Below, in pieces: positions 36,621-49,864 of a DNA stretch of 64,000 bases (the first letter of the stretch is position 1; each line of letters begins with the position of its first letter). The position numbers and the translations under genes were made by a program. A model generated the notes under the pieces. It was not told where the DNA came from. It made no database searches and was given only the letters and a program-made list of their open reading frames with translations. The stretch spans positions 77,792,106 through 77,856,105 of the forward strand of contig JAMXBB010000011.1 in NCBI GenBank assembly GCA_024138015.1, in the 5' to 3' direction. The DNA comes from Lumnitzera littorea (taxonomy: Eukaryota; Streptophyta; Magnoliopsida; Myrtales; Combretaceae).

Positions 36621-38298
36621 AATTGCCCCCATGGCCCATGCACATTGTGATCCTGTTAACTTTAGATTCCTTATCCGTAAATGCAATTCCCATGCATTGC
36701 GGTTTGGATTCAAGAATTAATTACAATTGGAAGTTTAGTTTCACATGCCAATGTTGCAGGTCATGCGCGCTGTAAATTGCTCATTGGAAAGTTTGAATTT
36801 TTTTTTTTTTAAATCAAACGGCAATTTCAATTTTATATGGGATTAAAAAATTTTAATTATCCTTCTACCATTGCAATGTAATTGGGAATATTAATAAGAC
36901 CATTGCAATGCAATTAAAAATTATCTTTCAATGTCAAAAAAATTAAAAAGATCGAAATATCTTAATAGAAATAAAAACATTAACAGAAAAAAAATGTAAT
37001 AAATAATGCAGAAATTGATTATATCTTCCAATTTTCTTTTTTCAAATTGTTAAGAAAGAAAAAATCTTTATTAAGATCCGATTTCAACATTGCAATTTAT
37101 TGATCCAAAGATATAGATATCATAATCTACCTAATTTGTCCATTTAAAAAAAAAAGAAGAATAACTTTTATTGATATGTGTGAATATGTGTAAATGTATG
37201 TATATATATATATATATATATATATTTAGTGTGTGAGTGTATTTTATATATATATCCCTCTCCAACCAATCAATTATGAATATTAAATAATAGAAGCATC
37301 TTTTAACAGCACTCAGTTACAACATATATCATAAATATAATATCACAATTTTCTATCATCATCATCACACGATCGCAATCGTTATCATTTGTGATAATTT
37401 TGACATTTTAAGGTTGTACCTTTTCTTTCATATAATAAAATAACATTAAAGCAATATGATGACGCACCCCTAATTCTAAATCCTGCGTCCATCCAAAAGT
37501 AATATAAATATCTTATATTTGCGATTGCGGCTGTACGAATATCCTGTCGATTGCAATTCCATGAAGCTAAATTAATGCATCACTTGTATGGAAAATATGA
37601 TGCAACCATGTTCATATTGCGATCTTGTGTTGCAAAGAGCTTCATTTTCATTCCACGGTGTAACAGGAGCTACATGTCCCAAGTCCCATTATGTAGACTA
37701 GATTTGCAACTTGATAAGCTATATTCATCCATACATAATTGTATTTCTTGTCCTGCAAATAGTAGACATATTGATGTTGCAACTTGATATTCTTCTATAT
37801 TATATTGTCATCATTATATCAGTGTTATCACCTCTATATCATTAGGTGAAGTCCACTTAAGACAAACCATTTAACAAATTTAAGGAAAACTTTATTTTTG
37901 AAAACATTTTAGAAAAAGCATTTCTTTGAAAAGAAAAATGGAATCATCAACTAAGCCTTCTAAATAAGATAACGGAACAAATGATGAATAAAATAGGAAG
38001 TGAATTTAATGCATTTATACTTTAACTTTCAAAGAAATTTCTAAATAATGACAGTTAAAGGGGGAAAAGAAAAGAAAGAAAAAGGAAAAGAGCCTAAAAT
38101 ACGTAGGAGGGGTGTTTTGTGTTTGTTTTTCCCCTTTTCCTTGGACAAATTGGGAGTTGTGTGTTTAAGTTCTTGTTTCATATTGCATACAAGTCATGCT
38201 TTGTCCTCGTTATTTTGCATTTTCTTTGATAATTATTTACTTTAACATTGAATATTCATAACCTCAAATCTTTAAAATTATGTGTTTAAAGTCTTTAG
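36621..38298. other. AT-rich intergenic region
   Basis: No gene is recognised. A (TA)n microsatellite lies at about 37199-37226. The stretch 36600-36800 and 37480-37790 has many TTGCAA/ATGCA-type words but no clear repeat ends. A 78-codon frame at 37551-37787 and a 65-codon frame at 38048-38245 do not resemble known proteins. Confidence 0.5.
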
Positions 38299-38597
38299 AC
38301 CACTACTTGAAAAATTTGTCAATGTTAAAAATAAAAGACAACATTAAACCTATAAAATTTCATCAATTAAGAAAAATAGATAATGGAAGTTCTCTATCTT
38401 TTTGTATTTATGTAATTTAAGTTTAGTACTTTTCCTTTTTCCTTTTAACCACTACTTGACAATTTTATCAATGTTAAAAATAGAAGACAACATTAAATAT
38501 ATAAAATTTCAACAATTAAGAAAAATAGATGATGGAAGTTCTCTCTCTTTTTGTATTTATGTAATTTAAGTTTAGTACTTTTCTTTTTTCTTTTTAA
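38299..38597. repeat. 149-bp tandem duplication
   Basis: Two head-to-tail copies, 38299-38447 and 38448-38597, both start ACCACTACTTGA, run through AGACAACATTAAA and GATGGAAGTTCTCT-like blocks, and end in a T-rich tail. They differ at only a modest number of positions, so the duplication is fairly recent. Confidence 0.93.
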
Positions 38598-39159
38598 AAT
38601 TTAGCCAAGGCCAAAGGCAAACTGATTTAAAAGGGCTTGAGTACTTCATTTAAAGACTGGAGATTTTAAATGTACAATTTAAAAGATAATCGCATCTTAA
38701 ACTCATGATGTCATGAATTAAATTGAGATAAGTGTTGGAAATGTAGATCATATATTGGAATAATATCATGAGTTCTATGCGTAGTTTGGCTTAAGTCCTT
38801 TTCTGGTACCATCATATTATCTTTTCAGTAGCACCTGTATACATAGAAATGGTATAAGGTGGCATCCATTGACTTTTTTTCTTTTATTCTTTCATTTTTT
38901 TATGTTTAGGTAACAGTGTAATCTGTGGTAGTGCAACAAGAAAAGAAAATTAACGTGTGATTTTTTTATGTTAACACATTCGATGAGCCAAGGAACTTAT
39001 ATGACACTAATTTTAAGCACAACGTAACCACCTTAACAAGTTCTGAGCAAAACATTTGAACCAAGAATTCCTTAAGTGGTGGAACCCATTGAGCCGGCCA
39101 GCGTTTTATATCTACCCTTGACAAGAAAAGTATCGAAATCAATGAGGTACTCCACTTAC

Positions 39160-42100
39160 CGCTTGGCAGACACGGGACAAGGTTGACTCAATTTCAACAA
39201 CATTAATTTGCCAGAGGGAATGGAGCATAGCATCCTTCTTATCTTCAATGGCTTTTAGTATGTTCTGTTCTTTGTTTTCTCCTTGGTTCAACCGCATTAG
39301 CTCATCCTGTATCTGGATCAAGGAAACAGCACCTACAAATCCAATAAGAGACAAGCTTTAAACTAACTCAAGAGACTGAGATATTGACAGGCCTAAAGAC
39401 CACAAAACTGAGTGAAAACCTGGAATAAAAACATACCCAAAGCCACCATCACTTGTGATTTTATCTGATGACCTTTATCTCGTATCCATTCTGCTAAAAA
39501 GGCACTTTTCATATACTGCTTATCCTTTCCAAGTTCTCTTGCAGCTTTTCCTCGTGTAAATATAACCAATCGTGTGCAACATGGCTTGACCGAAAGCTGA
39601 AATTGATAGAAACTCCTCGTAAATGCAATGCCAATGGAAGTAAGAAAAACGACAAGACAGTTTCATCTGTTAGTATTATAATGAATCTTCTTGTGTTTTT
39701 TGAATCTACTCGAAACTATGTTGTTTCGAAAGAATCAAAGCTCTCCAACTTTCCAGAAGCAACTACTCACAACAATATTGCTAATCCAATTGTGAACATT
39801 TTTCATCAGCCAATTATTGTGGTATGTAATAGAGACGCAACGAAAACTTTAACAAGTCACCATTCTATTCAACAGAACTTCCAAGCAAAAGCAAAGTTAG
39901 TTCTTATCATACAAAACTCATCAAACCCCAGCTAGATTTCCCTATGACTAAAGATAGATGGACCTGAATTTGCTGACACATAGTACTAAAAAAAACAAGC
40001 CAGCTTAATAGAGCTTTGGCTTTTAGAAGGGTTCATTTCCTTTCATCAAGTTGTAGGTTTAACACATTGCTAAGCCTTTGTTTGAAATTGCAACTTAGTA
40101 TATTGACCCTGTAATTTGATCATGCTGACACTGGTTGTATAATTTTGTTATGGACAAAAGTTCAAGGCTGGCTTCTCCAAAACTACAACAGCTGGAGTTG
40201 TGATTGCACAGAACGCTGACTCCATTGACTGAGAAGTTAGCTTTTGTTAAAATTGTACAGAATGATTTCCAAAAGCAATTCAGCTGGAACAATAATGCTA
40301 AGAATAAGCTATCGGACCAGAAAATTTTGGGGATCTCAAATTTTAAACTCTCTGTAAGAAAAGCTAAAAATCGGGGGGATGATTGTAATAAGTCATGAAT
40401 TCTTCTGCACTTTGTTTTGAACTCATGAACAAATGTGCCCATTTTAGTGCTCAAACTTCTGAAATCATTGAATTTCAGTTCTTCCCACATAACAGATGAT
40501 AACACTTACCAACATGGCTGAAATGGAGCACCATGTCAGGAAGCTTTATAGTTTGTTACAACCAAAATTTCATAGCTCCAAAAATTAGTAGATAAACTTT
40601 ATTAATTAAAAATAGAAAATCATTGAGACACTAAAACACAGAAACATGTAATTTTAGACAACTTTATTGTGATTGACCCAACTGATAAGCAATAAATAGC
40701 CAGGAGAAAATCAGAAACAAATTATTGTTATGGAATAGTTCCTACTCATCGAGAAGATCTCAGAGGCCCAGATGAATTAGGTATAAATTTTTTAAGTTTT
40801 CAAAATCTCTATCTGATTGCAAGGAAGATAGTGAATCTTGGAAGATGGATGAAACTGTGCAATTATTTTGATAATATTCAATTCTATAGTCCACTTGCCA
40901 GATTGTGCTATTTAAAAAGTTTGAAATTAATCCACACAAGTAATAGCATGTAAGTTCAGATATGCTATCCTATTATGATAACAAAGTAATAATACTATGA
41001 TCATGATGGGTGAAACATATACCTGCCGTTGATAGACGTCTTGCTTCTGAATTTGCCAATTGGACAAATTCTTCTGTATCACCATTAACAAATGGCTGAA
41101 GCCAATCATTGAGAATACTCACGAGTTTGGCTTCCCTTTCCTTTAATAATACCTGTTGGTAGAGAAACCAAGTGAGAACCAAAACACTCCTCACAGGAAT
41201 ATTGTGAATTATAGCAGCTTAAAAGCACCTGTAACCTCTCCTGAACTCTCTGCTTGTGGGTCTCAACAGCTGCCAAGGAAGCCAAAGCAAGTTGCCCAAC
41301 AAAATCTTCAAAGTAATCACTCCCAAAAAGCATCCCAGAAACTGCTGCCGGATCCAACATCATGTCCCTTGAAAGCGCAAAAAAAATAAACAACTTAATA
41401 CAAACCAAAAATTTTCTCTACATATATCCTGAGAGGATATATGATATATAACTGCCAAGTGCCTAGATCCCCAAGGATGACCTTCCTAAAAATAACAACA
41501 AATTTGCAATAATCACTTAGGTGACAACAAATTATGGAGTGAAAATAAGAAGGCAAATTTCAAGGAGCCTTTAGGAAGATTGCACTACATTCCCAATAAA
41601 AACAAAGGATAGCATGAATCTTGAAACAAATAAAATCTAAAGTCATATGCTCCACCTTTGCCTGCTAATATAATGAATATTATCAAGTTATTATATGAAT
41701 CCAGAACCAACATAGTTTTCTAACTCTTACAGCCACAAAGCCTTTAAAGCATCCAGCCTAAATAGATGAATATTAAATAAGAACAGTCTAAGCAGATGGC
41801 TGAGGCTCACAAGGAGGAATAATCTGCTCATGGAGGGGCTTATCTATATAGGAGAAAAGAAAACAAGTACAAAAGTTAGATAAATAAGATATTCACTAGA
41901 TACTCACCGTGGGACTCCTTCCCTCCCAATCTTGTCCTAGGCTTCACATTTCTCAGGATCGCTCAAAACTTGATAAGCCTCCCTAAGCATCTTTACAAAG
42001 ATTGAAAGATAATGGGCAACACATACCATTTAGATGCTTACCCCAACCAACTTCTCTTAAGAGTTCGGCTATACAGTGAAGTAAATATAAACTCATAGAA

Positions 42101-43029
42101 ACATGACAATTCATGCTGTCAAAATATAATGAGATTCATTGCTCTTCTAACCTGGAAATTCTCTGCTGCTTTTGGATCTGCAAGATTCTTGTCTGGATGA
42201 ACTATCCTTGCCTGAAGGATTGCATTCACCAAATACAGTCTAAGAATCTATTGTTGATGTATTTTATCCAAAATTTCACATAAAAACTTTGAAAGTAACT
42301 AAAGCAGCATTTTCAAATTAACAAATAAGCATGCACAACAGGCAATAGTCATCTTTATTCACTGAAGAGATCCAAACATATTCTATCTACATAAACAGAA
42401 CATGCAGATTTAATCTATTGAAGCTGAATATTAACATTGTTGTCAAATTTTTTAAGCAGCTGTTTACCATGCTCCACAACCGGGGAGCTAAAACTTCGAC
42501 TATTTTGAACAACCAGCCTATAAAAAGTGCAAACGATACAGAGTTTTGTTATGCTGAGCATTTTAACTAAGACTAGCAATTCCAGAACCACAAACTAGAG
42601 CTACACACAACATATGCGATAAGAAAACAACCCTGAGGTCAAATTAATTAGTGAAATATAAAGCTATTTATCTCAAGGGTGGCGCATATATGCATAATCA
42701 GGAAACGAGCTAGATATCTTAAATGCTAGGCCGGTTTAACATGGTCTCTTGAGTAATATAAATCAGACACGAAAAGAACATAACTACGACTTGACAACAT
42801 CAATCTCCAGCCTAAACCATCAATTCTATATAATAAGTCAGAAAACACGTCTTAATTCTTGTTCATATTCCAACAGTACCACAATTACAATAGAAACAAA
42901 AAGAAAAGTGATGAAAATGAGCGGATTGAACTGAAAACCTACCTTAAGATAGTAAGCCTTCTTGATTTCAGCTGGGGATGCATCCACACTCACCCCCAGA
43001 ATATCATAATATGTTGTGTCCTTCACCAT
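39160..43029 (-). pseudogene. DnaJ10-type J-domain co-chaperone, disabled
   Basis: Seven coding exons on - have matching intron phases: 43029-42943, 42211-42152, 41990-41908, 41367-41229, 41152-41023, 39596-39437 and 39332-39160. Exons 1-3 form the J domain with the HPD motif (IVHPDKNLADPKAAENF); exons 4-7 match the plant DnaJ10/ATJ10-like C-terminal region (AAVSGMLFGSDYFEDFVGQL, AMLHTIGYIYTRK, SLWQINVVEIESTLSRVCQ). Intact homologues stimulate Hsp70 ATPase. Two lesions are visible. TAG at 41937-41939 stands where Tyr is expected, and one extra T in the run 39546-39549 shifts exon 6 (160 nt where the phases need 159). The exon 3 acceptor is an AAAG|ATG. The last exon of the family, after GTAAGT at 39159, was not found. 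A sequencing error could explain the indel, but not all three defects. Confidence 0.85.
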
Positions 43030-43450
43030 GGCTTATAACAGATTCACTGTGATCAATACATAATACAATATAAACACAAAAAGTTTCCAAAATTAATCAC
43101 ATCTCTCCAAGATAACATGCAAAACCCTAAAAAAGCATTGGAAAAAAGATCCAATGAGCTATCAGACAATATCATATATAAAGAACTCAAATTTAGTGTG
43201 TAAAAAACTAAAAATTCTAAGAAAGCACGAAACTTTGAGATCTCCAAGTACCCAAAGAACAACAAATGAATCGTTCACATGAAATTAAGGATAAAAACTC
43301 ACGGGTCACCAGATGGAGCTGAAACGATACCGAAAAGATGGAGTTTTGATTTTCGAACGAATGGGTATTGTAAAGGGAGCTGATTTGATGACACCACCAA
43401 AATCGAGTTTTAGAAGAAGAAATTGAAATGTAGAACCCAACTCCACTGGA
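43030..43450 (-). other. 5' UTR and 5' UTR intron of the DnaJ pseudogene
   Basis: Upstream of the start codon (43029) the minus strand shows an acceptor TGATCACAG at 43047 and a donor CC|GTGAGT at 43302, so a 256-bp intron probably splits the 5' UTR. The first UTR exon runs from 43303 to roughly 43450; the transcription start is not defined by the sequence. Confidence 0.55.
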
Positions 43451-43732
43451 AGACGTTAATAAATAGTAGATCTATGGGTGTCTCTATTTGTCTTCCTTTT
43501 TTCGGTTTACAGATTTAAGTTCCATAAAAATGGTGGATTGGATTGGAAATTCTAAGGATAACATACAGAATCAAGAAGGACAACACGGCTAAGTTAGGAA
43601 CACTAAAAACAAAATCTAACATGGAAACGACAGCGTTGGTGGTGTTGTGTTAAGAAGCTTCGACCTTCGGGCTAATGTCAACACTACAGAATAGCAACAA
43701 GGTTTGGTGTCCCTATCGGTTCGATGGCTTTT

Positions 43733-44203
43733 TGTTACGGGTCATGAGGATCAACTAGGGTTTCATGTGTCAAAAAGAAGGAAACAGGTGGGAGACAAGA
43801 AAAAGGAAAATCAAACAAGCGACGTCGTTGAGATCGAATATGCTACACGTGTGGTTCCAAATGGAGGAAGTAATGGCTCTGAGAATTAATGAACCTTGAG
43901 CGAAACAATGGGATTAGGTGACTAGACCCAGCAGAACATGAACTAAGTTGTATGGGCGCTCTCTATATATGTTATTTTGCATTTGCACAAATGTTATTAT
44001 TATTAGGCGTAAGCAACTTGCTCAAACTTATTGAGTTGGTTGAATTCACGTATTAATAGAATATTTTTGGAGATCTTACATTGTTATATATGGTAAGAAA
44101 AATATGACAAATACATAACAGAATATCATTCTCCCATTTGTGTGTATTGAATTCTGCATTCAAAATTCTTTTTACTCACATTATAAAAATTTTCCTAATA
44201 CCA
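43733..44203 (+). repeat. 5' LTR of the chromovirus
   Basis: Starts TGTTACGGGTC and ends CCTAATACCA. It aligns with 52737-53220 throughout but lacks about 30 bp present in the 3' LTR (near 52977-53006) and has scattered substitutions. Confidence 0.92.
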
Positions 44204-44205
44204 AT

Positions 44206-44217
44206 TGGTATCAAAGC
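44206..44217 (+). other. Primer-binding site of the chromovirus
   Basis: TGGTATCAAAGC, two bases after the LTR, is the complement of the initiator tRNA-Met 3' end apart from one change from the usual TGGTATCAGAGC. Confidence 0.88.
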
Positions 44218-44225
44218 TTTCTTTT

Positions 44226-45434
44226 GAGAGTGCTATGTCCAATAAGGAGTAGAAGTGCCTAGAGGAGGTTATTTGAGCTGTCATTAAGGAGCAAGTAGGC
44301 CAATAAGAAAGCTATGTGAAAGTATTCACAAAGATTATCAACTGTTAGTAGCAAGCTAATAATAAGCTAAAACAAACTATATTGGAGAAGACCTCTTCTA
44401 GCAGTACACTTGCAATTCAAGGTGTCATATCACAAAATGTTAATGGCAGTGTTGAAGGTAAATGGAATCACTATTGAGCCAAGTAAGGACACTAATGTTA
44501 CAAATGCACTTACTACTTATCAAATGTCTACCCAAACTACAAGGTTGGAATTCCTACTTTTTAATAGCAAAGATTTGAGGACATAGGCATGTGGAGCAAA
44601 ACAATTCTTTCTCTTAGATGGAACTCTGATAGAATATAAGGTTAAAGTGGTTATAGTGCATTTTGAAGAGAAACCACTTCAATGATTCCAACCGTATGCT
44701 AAGAATCAAGGTAAAGAAGAGTAGGTGACTTGGGAAGGATTAGTCAACAAGTTGTATGCTAGGTTTGACAACCAAGCCTATAAGGATCCTATGGTGGAGT
44801 TTAAAGAATTGCAGTAAACTGGTAGTCTTAAGGAGTGTATAAATGAGTTTGAGCACCTGTCCTCACAATTATGATTACTTAAAAATTACCTTACTAGTTG
44901 TTTTCTCAATGGTTGAAAAATTGAATATCAACCCCTCATTCATATGTTTCGACCCAAAACTTTGCAACAAGTTTATGCACTAGCCAAATTGCAAGAAGCT
45001 AACTTACTTTCCATTACCCAAAACGTAAAGACCACCAAATATACCTAATATAACTCTTCCAACCCATACATTAACCCTATCTGTTACACTCCATCAATAA
45101 AAAATACACCAACCAGAAACGCTACCAACCTAAACCCAACTATCCTTTCACTGCTAAATAAACCCATGGTTTGCCATAATCTTGTTTAGAAAATTACAAG
45201 AAGACTTACTCCTGAAGAAATGAAGGACAAAAGATGTCAAAAAATAATGCTTTGGTGTAACAAACCATTTGGGCCCAGCCATAAATGCAAGAATAAGCAG
45301 CTGAGTATGATTTTAGTGGAGGCAATAGAAAGAGGGGGAGGGGACGAGGGGTGTGGGGAGGTGCAATGCTAAAAGATGAAATGCCCAAACTGACATCATG
45401 TGCTATGATTAGCAAAAGTGGCGGAGATGGTGAG
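44226..45434 (+). pseudogene. gag of the chromovirus
   Basis: Frame-switching translation gives a capsid region (GLVNKLYARFDNQAYKDPM, about 44736-44795; then LKECINEFEHLSSQL, about 44826-44870) and a nucleocapsid part with LTPEEMKDKRCQKIMLWC followed by GPSHKCKN (about 45195-45295). The second half matches the Cx2C...GHKCK zinc knuckle of Reina/CRM-type Gag, here with Cys-Asn-Lys-Pro-Phe and a Ser in place of Gly. Several stops (for instance near 44889 and 44919) interrupt it. Confidence 0.75.
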
Positions 45435-48400
45435 TGTCACGCTTCGAAGCAATAGAGTCGTAACAATCCTACCATACAAACCTTTCTAGAATAGAAGTTA
45501 ACCTAGAATAGAAGTTAACCTTTCTAGAATAGAAGCTAACCTTTCAGCCGACCTTTTAGCTACTATCTTAAACTTGATTTATATAAAACATCCATGACAA
45601 ACTCGTTTTGAAATAAACAGTTCATAAATTAAATAAGTTATTTACCTAAAAAAGTATGAAAATGTATATATATACACTAGGATTCCAATATTGCAATTAA
45701 TGTTTGCGAGGTTTCATTGTACTATACTTCATAAGTAATACATTATTTGAAAATAAAAGATTTTAAATGAAAGGTAAGACCTTAAAGATATATCTATTCT
45801 TCAGATGTATTTTCTTACTCCCCAAAATCCAATAGTTGCCGGCTTTAAGATAAATATATGCCGCTTTCTAGTTAGCACCTGCAACAACGTCTATAGGAAT
45901 ATGAGCAACCAATGATTCATTAAGTTGGGACAAAGACATAAAACTATACCTCACTTACAAAAGGGTTATCAACCAAATTAATTAGATGCAATGCATATAC
46001 AAGTAAATTTCATCGCACGATGTTGTATAGCCCGTTGTGAAATTAGAAAAATTACATACACTCTAATCTACGTTGAGGAGTTTCTATTTAATGTAATAGC
46101 TCATAACAAAAATCAAGCTTGTGCAATGGAAATACCGCTCCTCTTATAACTACCTTTAAACCATTGACTAAACCATTACCGCAACCTTCACACCTATCAC
46201 TTAGTTCGACTAAGGATGAAGAAGGGATCGATTATGCTATTCAGCATTATCCCTTTCAAAAAGGTTGGTATTTAGCCGGAGAACCCTAAGTTTCCCTTAA
46301 TAGGTTGCTATGCAGGTTTGATTTAGAATTTCAAGTCATATATTTAGTTAAATCTGGTTTAAGGTGTTTAATCATTTCAACTAATCACACAAATACAAAC
46401 CAAAGCAGTAAACCAGAATCACATCATCAACTCAAAAACAAGTACATGTGTACGGTTAACTATTTAACAAACACAATCAAATACAATTTCAAACCTCCAA
46501 GTACTATAAATTAGTACTCCAAAATATAATAACACATTAATCCCAACTTATCTGAACTTCTTACTTGCTCATTCAAGGTGTAACTCTCATGGACCACCAC
46601 CAATAATCCTTATAATACAAATATTGTTTCAGTTTTTACATAACCGCCATAGATTGGTTTTATCCTATATCTTTTATTGTTATCTTTTGTTTAGGGTTTA
46701 ATATACGTAATCTTTTAGGTTTTTAAGTTTTTTCCAATTATTCTTGATTTAAGCTAAGTTTTGGTTCAGTTTTTGAATCGATTTCTAAATTAGGCTCTAG
46801 TTCAGTTTTTAAGTACAATTATAAGCAAACCTTAGAACTTCATTTCAACCCATAATGTGAAATCAATCGCATTATTTTCAAGTATCCTAAATATCATATT
46901 TAACCCCTAATTAGTATTTTAATTTGTACTTTATACCCTATATCCTAACTTAACTACCGAATTTACTCCCAATATGAGAAAATTTTACATTTTTTATATA
47001 ATTAGCCTAATTTAAGTTTCCTACCAGATTTATTACACATTTCTATTATTATTATAATATCAATTTTGACCTAATATTTTCCTACTCATCAATTTCTTAT
47101 ACTTACATATTATACATTCTCACCTAATATGTATATAATATACATATCTAATATTCCCATCACTCTAAATATCATCTATCAACATCAATTAACATCTCAA
47201 AATACTTAAATTCATTGCAAATCGGAATTTATACTTAATTACCCTAAATTACAAAATTAGCTTAAAATATACTATTTTTACCTATTACATATATACTACA
47301 TAATTCCCTAATAATTACATTTATCACCTTAAATGCTACAGCTATTATACTTCATTAAATTTCAACATCCTAAAGTATATAATTATGCACCAAATCGATA
47401 ATTATCCCTTTAATTACATAATTATCCCAAAATTACTTATTTTATGCATTGTTTTACGACCTAAAAATCATCTAAAATTTTCAAAAATGCATTTCTGAAA
47501 AAGGGCTTCATAGCACTATTCTACATCATCTAAATAGTCTACTAAAAATTTTTGAGCTTAAAACTATACTCTTAAGATTATTTATTTCTAAACTAAAATA
47601 TACTCTATTTTACGCGATTTCTTAAAGACAGTATATTTCCAAATATAACTTTATCAAAGTAAATTTTTTTCCTAAATCTACATACTTAAAAACCTCATAA
47701 TACCAAATTTCATAATTTTCTAAATATATTTAACATTTGTATAGAATTAAACAAGATCAAGTTAGAAATTGGACTTATATGTCTAATTGACTTCCGACCA
47801 CCAGAGGTGACTCAATGTGTGTCGACTAGGCCAAGCAGTGGTGCTAAAGTGTAGTGGTGGCAGCGGTTCACTTCTAGGTGGCCATGGATCGTGGGTTTGG
47901 TCTAAATACCGTAATTGCATACATTTTTTGTAAATTTTGTAATTAAATCCTAACCCTCACTCTTTCAGTTCTCTTTAATTTCCTAACACTCTTAACTGAC
48001 CAAATGAGCTTCTAAAAAAATTTAGCCATTTATAGTGCTGCCTAGGATTTTTTTCTCATCAAATCGACTTGACATTTACCTTATCTTTTCTTCTTTTTTA
48101 CTTTATATTTGGCTAAATTTAATTGGTTAATTTTCCTTCTTCATTTTGAGCTTGCCATGACCCACTTCTGGACATTTCCTCATTTTTTCTTATTTTTCTT
48201 GATTTTTTCTTAATTATTTATGAATTTCCTTTAATTATTTAGTATTATTTTAGCATATTTCAGATACTTTAAGTAATTTTACGTATTTCTACTTATATGT
48301 AAATACATATATAGTACAAATAAATAGTCCTAGATATTATTTAAGTTATTTTATGATTTTTAGTATGCATATAATTTATCTCTATTAATTTGTTAGTTAT

Positions 48401-48625
48401 CGGAACTTGTTTTATATATTTCCGATAAATAACGGGAAATTTACATAAAATTCAATATTAAATCATTTAATTATTTTGTTGCTTATTTTACTAAATCCAA
48501 ACTTACATGATCACTTTTACTAATATTCTTAGTTTTATCGTAAAATTTGGGTTAGATCGAACAATTTGCTCAATCCTCTTAAATTCTACGAACCAAACCC
48601 TAAGTAGTCGATTGTAAGGCTTATA
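45435..48625 (-). mobile_element. Solo LTR, Tekay/Del-like family A, copy 3
   Basis: A 3191-bp block that begins TGTCACGCTTCGAAGC and ends GGCTTATA (expected ...TACA). The target duplication is GTGAG (45430-45434) versus ATGAG (48626-48630), one mismatch. It lies between Gag and protease of the chromovirus, and excision keeps the frame Asp-Gly-Glu-Cys-Met-Lys. It aligns with copy 1 in the same orientation and with copy 2 reversed; a TATAAATGG-type box reads on - near 48036. Substitutions at its right end suggest an older insertion. Confidence 0.88.
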
Positions 48626-48630
48626 ATGAG

Positions 48631-48870
48631 TGCATGAAGTTCTTGGGAAAATTCAAGAAAAGAAAGCTTCACATTTTGGTAGACTTGGGTAGTTCACTAA
48701 ATTTTATTAATGAAACTTTAGTAAAATCACTATGCTATAAGGCTACTACAATTCTTCCTTTTAAGGTGATGCTCATTAATGGAATGAACTTACAATGTGA
48801 AGCCAAGATACGTAATTTCACCTGGGAAGCATAAGGTAATGAGTTCTTGGCAAAAGTGCACATTTTTCCC
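48631..48870 (+). pseudogene. Aspartic protease of the chromovirus
   Basis: KLHILVDLGSSLNFINETL (about 48664-48720) is the chromoviral protease active site. The usual Asp-Ser-Gly is Asp-Leu-Gly here, so the conserved Ser/Thr is lost. The segment PFKVMLINGMNLQCEAKI follows. The frame stops at 48832-48834. Confidence 0.8.
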
Positions 48871-48949
48871 CTATTTCCATTTAATGATCGTCATTTTTTA
48901 GTTGGTTTCCCTTGGTACCATTCAGTGGAATTTTGATAAGAAATTGATG

Positions 48950-49864
48950 TTGTTTGTTGTTGAAGGGTGTGATTGGCACCTGTAAGGAGAACAAGAGAAA
49001 GTCAGTTGCATTCACCAAGTTATTAATTAAAGAAGGAGATACAATGAAAGTACAATGCTGGTTGATTAAAGATGATGCTAAGGATCATAAGAGTGGCTCA
49101 ATTGAGCTATTATACCCTTCAACAATAAAGTTATTAGATGATTACTATGAGCTATTTGAAGAACCCAATAGCTTACCACCAGTGAAGGCCTTTGACCACA
49201 GGATTCATTTACACAAGAATGCCCAACTTGTAAATATCAAGCTGTATAGGCATTCGGTGATCTAGAAATCAGCCTTGGAAGTTATGATTAAAGAGATGCT
49301 AGCTAGTAAAGCCATCTGGCATAGTCATAACCCCTTTGCCTCATCAGTGGTATTGGTTAAAAAGAAGGACCATTCATGGAGGATGTACATTAATTATAGG
49401 GAACTTAACAAACAAACAGTTAAGGACTGTTTTCCCATTCATATCATAGATGACCTCTTTGACGAATTAAATGGAGCAACTTACTTTAGTAAGCTAGATT
49501 TTCACTCCGAATATCATTGAATTCGAATGAACTTTGAAGATGTGTATAAAACCGCATTTAGGACACACGAGGGACACTATGAGTTCCTCGTCGTACCTTT
49601 TGGCTTGACAAATGCCCCATCTACATTTCAAAGGCTAATGAACAACATCTTTTAGCCTTACTTAAGGAAGTTTGTGTTGGTTTTTTTCAACGATATACTT
49701 ATTTATAGCTCTTCCATAGAAGCCCACGTAGGTCATTTACGTATAGTGTTTGAAATTTTGAAGAAGGAGCAATTATATTTAAAGAGAAGTAAGTGTGTCT
49801 TTAGGGTTAGACAGATCGAATATCTTAGGCATGTTACTACCAAGGAAGGGGTAGCTACCAACCC
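48950..49864 (+). pseudogene. Reverse transcriptase of the chromovirus, first part
   Basis: Readable blocks are SLPPVKAFDHRIHL (49170-49213), IKEMLASKAIWHSHNPFASS (49287-49346), YRELNKQTVKDCFPI (49396-49440), DELNGATYFSKLDFHSEYH (about 49461-49517), FLVVPFGLTNAPSTFQRLM (about 49580-49640) and LVFFNDILIYSS (about 49674-49710). The last block has Asn in place of the first Asp of the catalytic Asp-Asp pair. A TGA at 49518 and a TAG near 49653 interrupt the frame. It is cut at 49864 by an inserted solo LTR. Confidence 0.85.

Noticed and set aside
39603..39935. 110-codon plus-strand frame inside the DnaJ region
   Set aside because: It lies in the intron between exons 5 and 6, has no recognised domain and no sign of a start context or splice structure.
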